In this document: in pieces, positions 5,463 through 5,908 of the stretch | How the letters are laid out: each line of letters begins with the position of its first letter | How positions within the stretch are numbered: position 1 is the stretch's first letter | NCBI GenBank assembly: GCA_017380975.1 | Contig: JAFOCX010000002.1 | Location: 1-5,908, forward strand | Source of the DNA: Lachnospiraceae bacterium | Lineage (GTDB): Bacteria > Bacillota > Clostridia > Lachnospirales > Lachnospiraceae | DNA length: 5,908 bases | Direction of reading: 5' to 3' | Position numbers and translations under genes: made by a program | Notes under the pieces: model-generated | The model's database searches: none | Seen by the model: the letters and a program-made list of their open reading frames with translations, nothing else | What the model was told of the DNA's origin: nothing

Positions 5463-5908
5463 CACATTCTGGTACTGTTTTAAACAGGGTATTATAAATA
5501 TATGCAGAAATATCTGGTTCTCCCTTGCGTCTACCGCGATCATTTCTGCATGTATTTTTTTGTTTTGCGTATTCTTTTCTGTGATCACCAATGTACAGCA
5601 CATGGTGGTGACGGCAGAGTCTACGATGGGAATTACGATATTCTTTGAGGAAACACTTTCTGACGGAGAGATTCAGGAAATCGGAGAGAAGATCCGACAG
5701 GAGAAACATGCTGCGATCAAGGATATGAAATTTATATCAGCAGATGCAGCGTGGGAGGAATTTCAAGCGGAGTATTTTGGCGAAAATACAGATCTGGCAG
5801 CGGGATTTGCAGAGGATAATCCTTTGGCCGGTTCTGCTTCTTATGAGATCTATCTGCATGATATCGCAGATCAGGGACCGATGGTGGATTACCTGCAGCA
5901 TGTTACAG
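5452..5908 (+). CDS. ftsX: Cell division membrane protein FtsX (N-terminal part, runs off the window)
   Basis: The first 152 codons are visible and no stop occurs before the right edge. The product begins MRISTFWYCFKQGIINICRN, the short cytoplasmic N-terminus typical of FtsX. One membrane helix (about 21-47, IWFSLASTAIISACIFLFCV onward) follows, then the start of the extracellular domain, with ITIFFEETLSDGEIQEIGEK and a DNPLAGSASYEIYL stretch that corresponds to the NPLP-S motif of Gram-positive FtsX. That domain is where wall-hydrolase partners bind. The remaining three membrane helices would lie beyond the edge. GAAGG (5436-5440) sits eleven bases before the ATG. The ATG overlaps the end of ftsE by 11 bases in another frame, consistent with coupled synthesis of the two subunits. 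Confidence 0.92.
   Translation, partial: MRISTFWYCFKQGIINICRNIWFSLASTAIISACIFLFCVFFSVITNVQHMVVTAESTMGITIFFEETLSDGEIQEIGEKIRQEKHAAIKDMKFISADAAWEEFQAEYFGENTDLAAGFAEDNPLAGSASYEIYLHDIADQGPMVDYLQHVT

Overview
The window reads as chromosomal DNA from a Gram-positive Clostridia member, most likely Lachnospiraceae. The basis is strong AGGAGG-type ribosome sites, tight same-strand gene packing, intrinsic terminators, moderate GC, and gene families typical of that group: an acyl-ACP thioesterase, CvfB, RidA, a CdaR/PucR-type regulator and a Gram-positive FtsEX pair. The family calls are read from protein sequence; the taxonomic call is inference. All genes are on the + strand.

Layout: the last 21 codons of an unidentified gene (1-66) are followed by a hairpin (85-118). 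Next come an acyl-ACP thioesterase (144-860), the S1-domain RNA-binding protein CvfB (884-1735) and the enamine/imine deaminase RidA (1821-2195), closed by a clear terminator (2230-2258). A 151-base AT-rich gap with a candidate promoter and a palindrome leads to a MalK/MsmK-like ABC ATPase (2410-3519), closed by another hairpin (3532-3570). A dyad-rich leader then precedes a CdaR/PucR-type regulator (3686-4774). One base after its stop comes ftsE (4776-5462), which overlaps ftsX (5452 to the right edge, incomplete).

The most unusual gene is the MalK-like ATPase. It keeps the nucleotide-binding elements (A-loop Tyr13, Walker A, Walker B Asp159) and a full C-terminal MalK-type regulatory/TOBE region. 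However, the Q-loop Gln, the LSGGQ signature, the catalytic Glu and the switch His are all replaced (Arg83, LTPLQ, Ser160, Glu193). The frame is open and there are no permease genes beside it. It looks like a maintained pseudo-ATPase that may bind ATP and act as a regulator rather than as a transport motor.

The second point of interest is the regulator-ftsE-ftsX arrangement. A one-component regulator of the sugar-diacid type appears to share a transcript with the FtsEX cell-wall hydrolase control complex. ftsE has no convincing ribosome site of its own, so its translation is probably coupled to that of the regulator. The third is a near-consensus promoter (41-69) that lies upstream of, and would transcribe straight into, the hairpin in front of the thioesterase gene, which suggests attenuation or 5' mRNA stabilisation.
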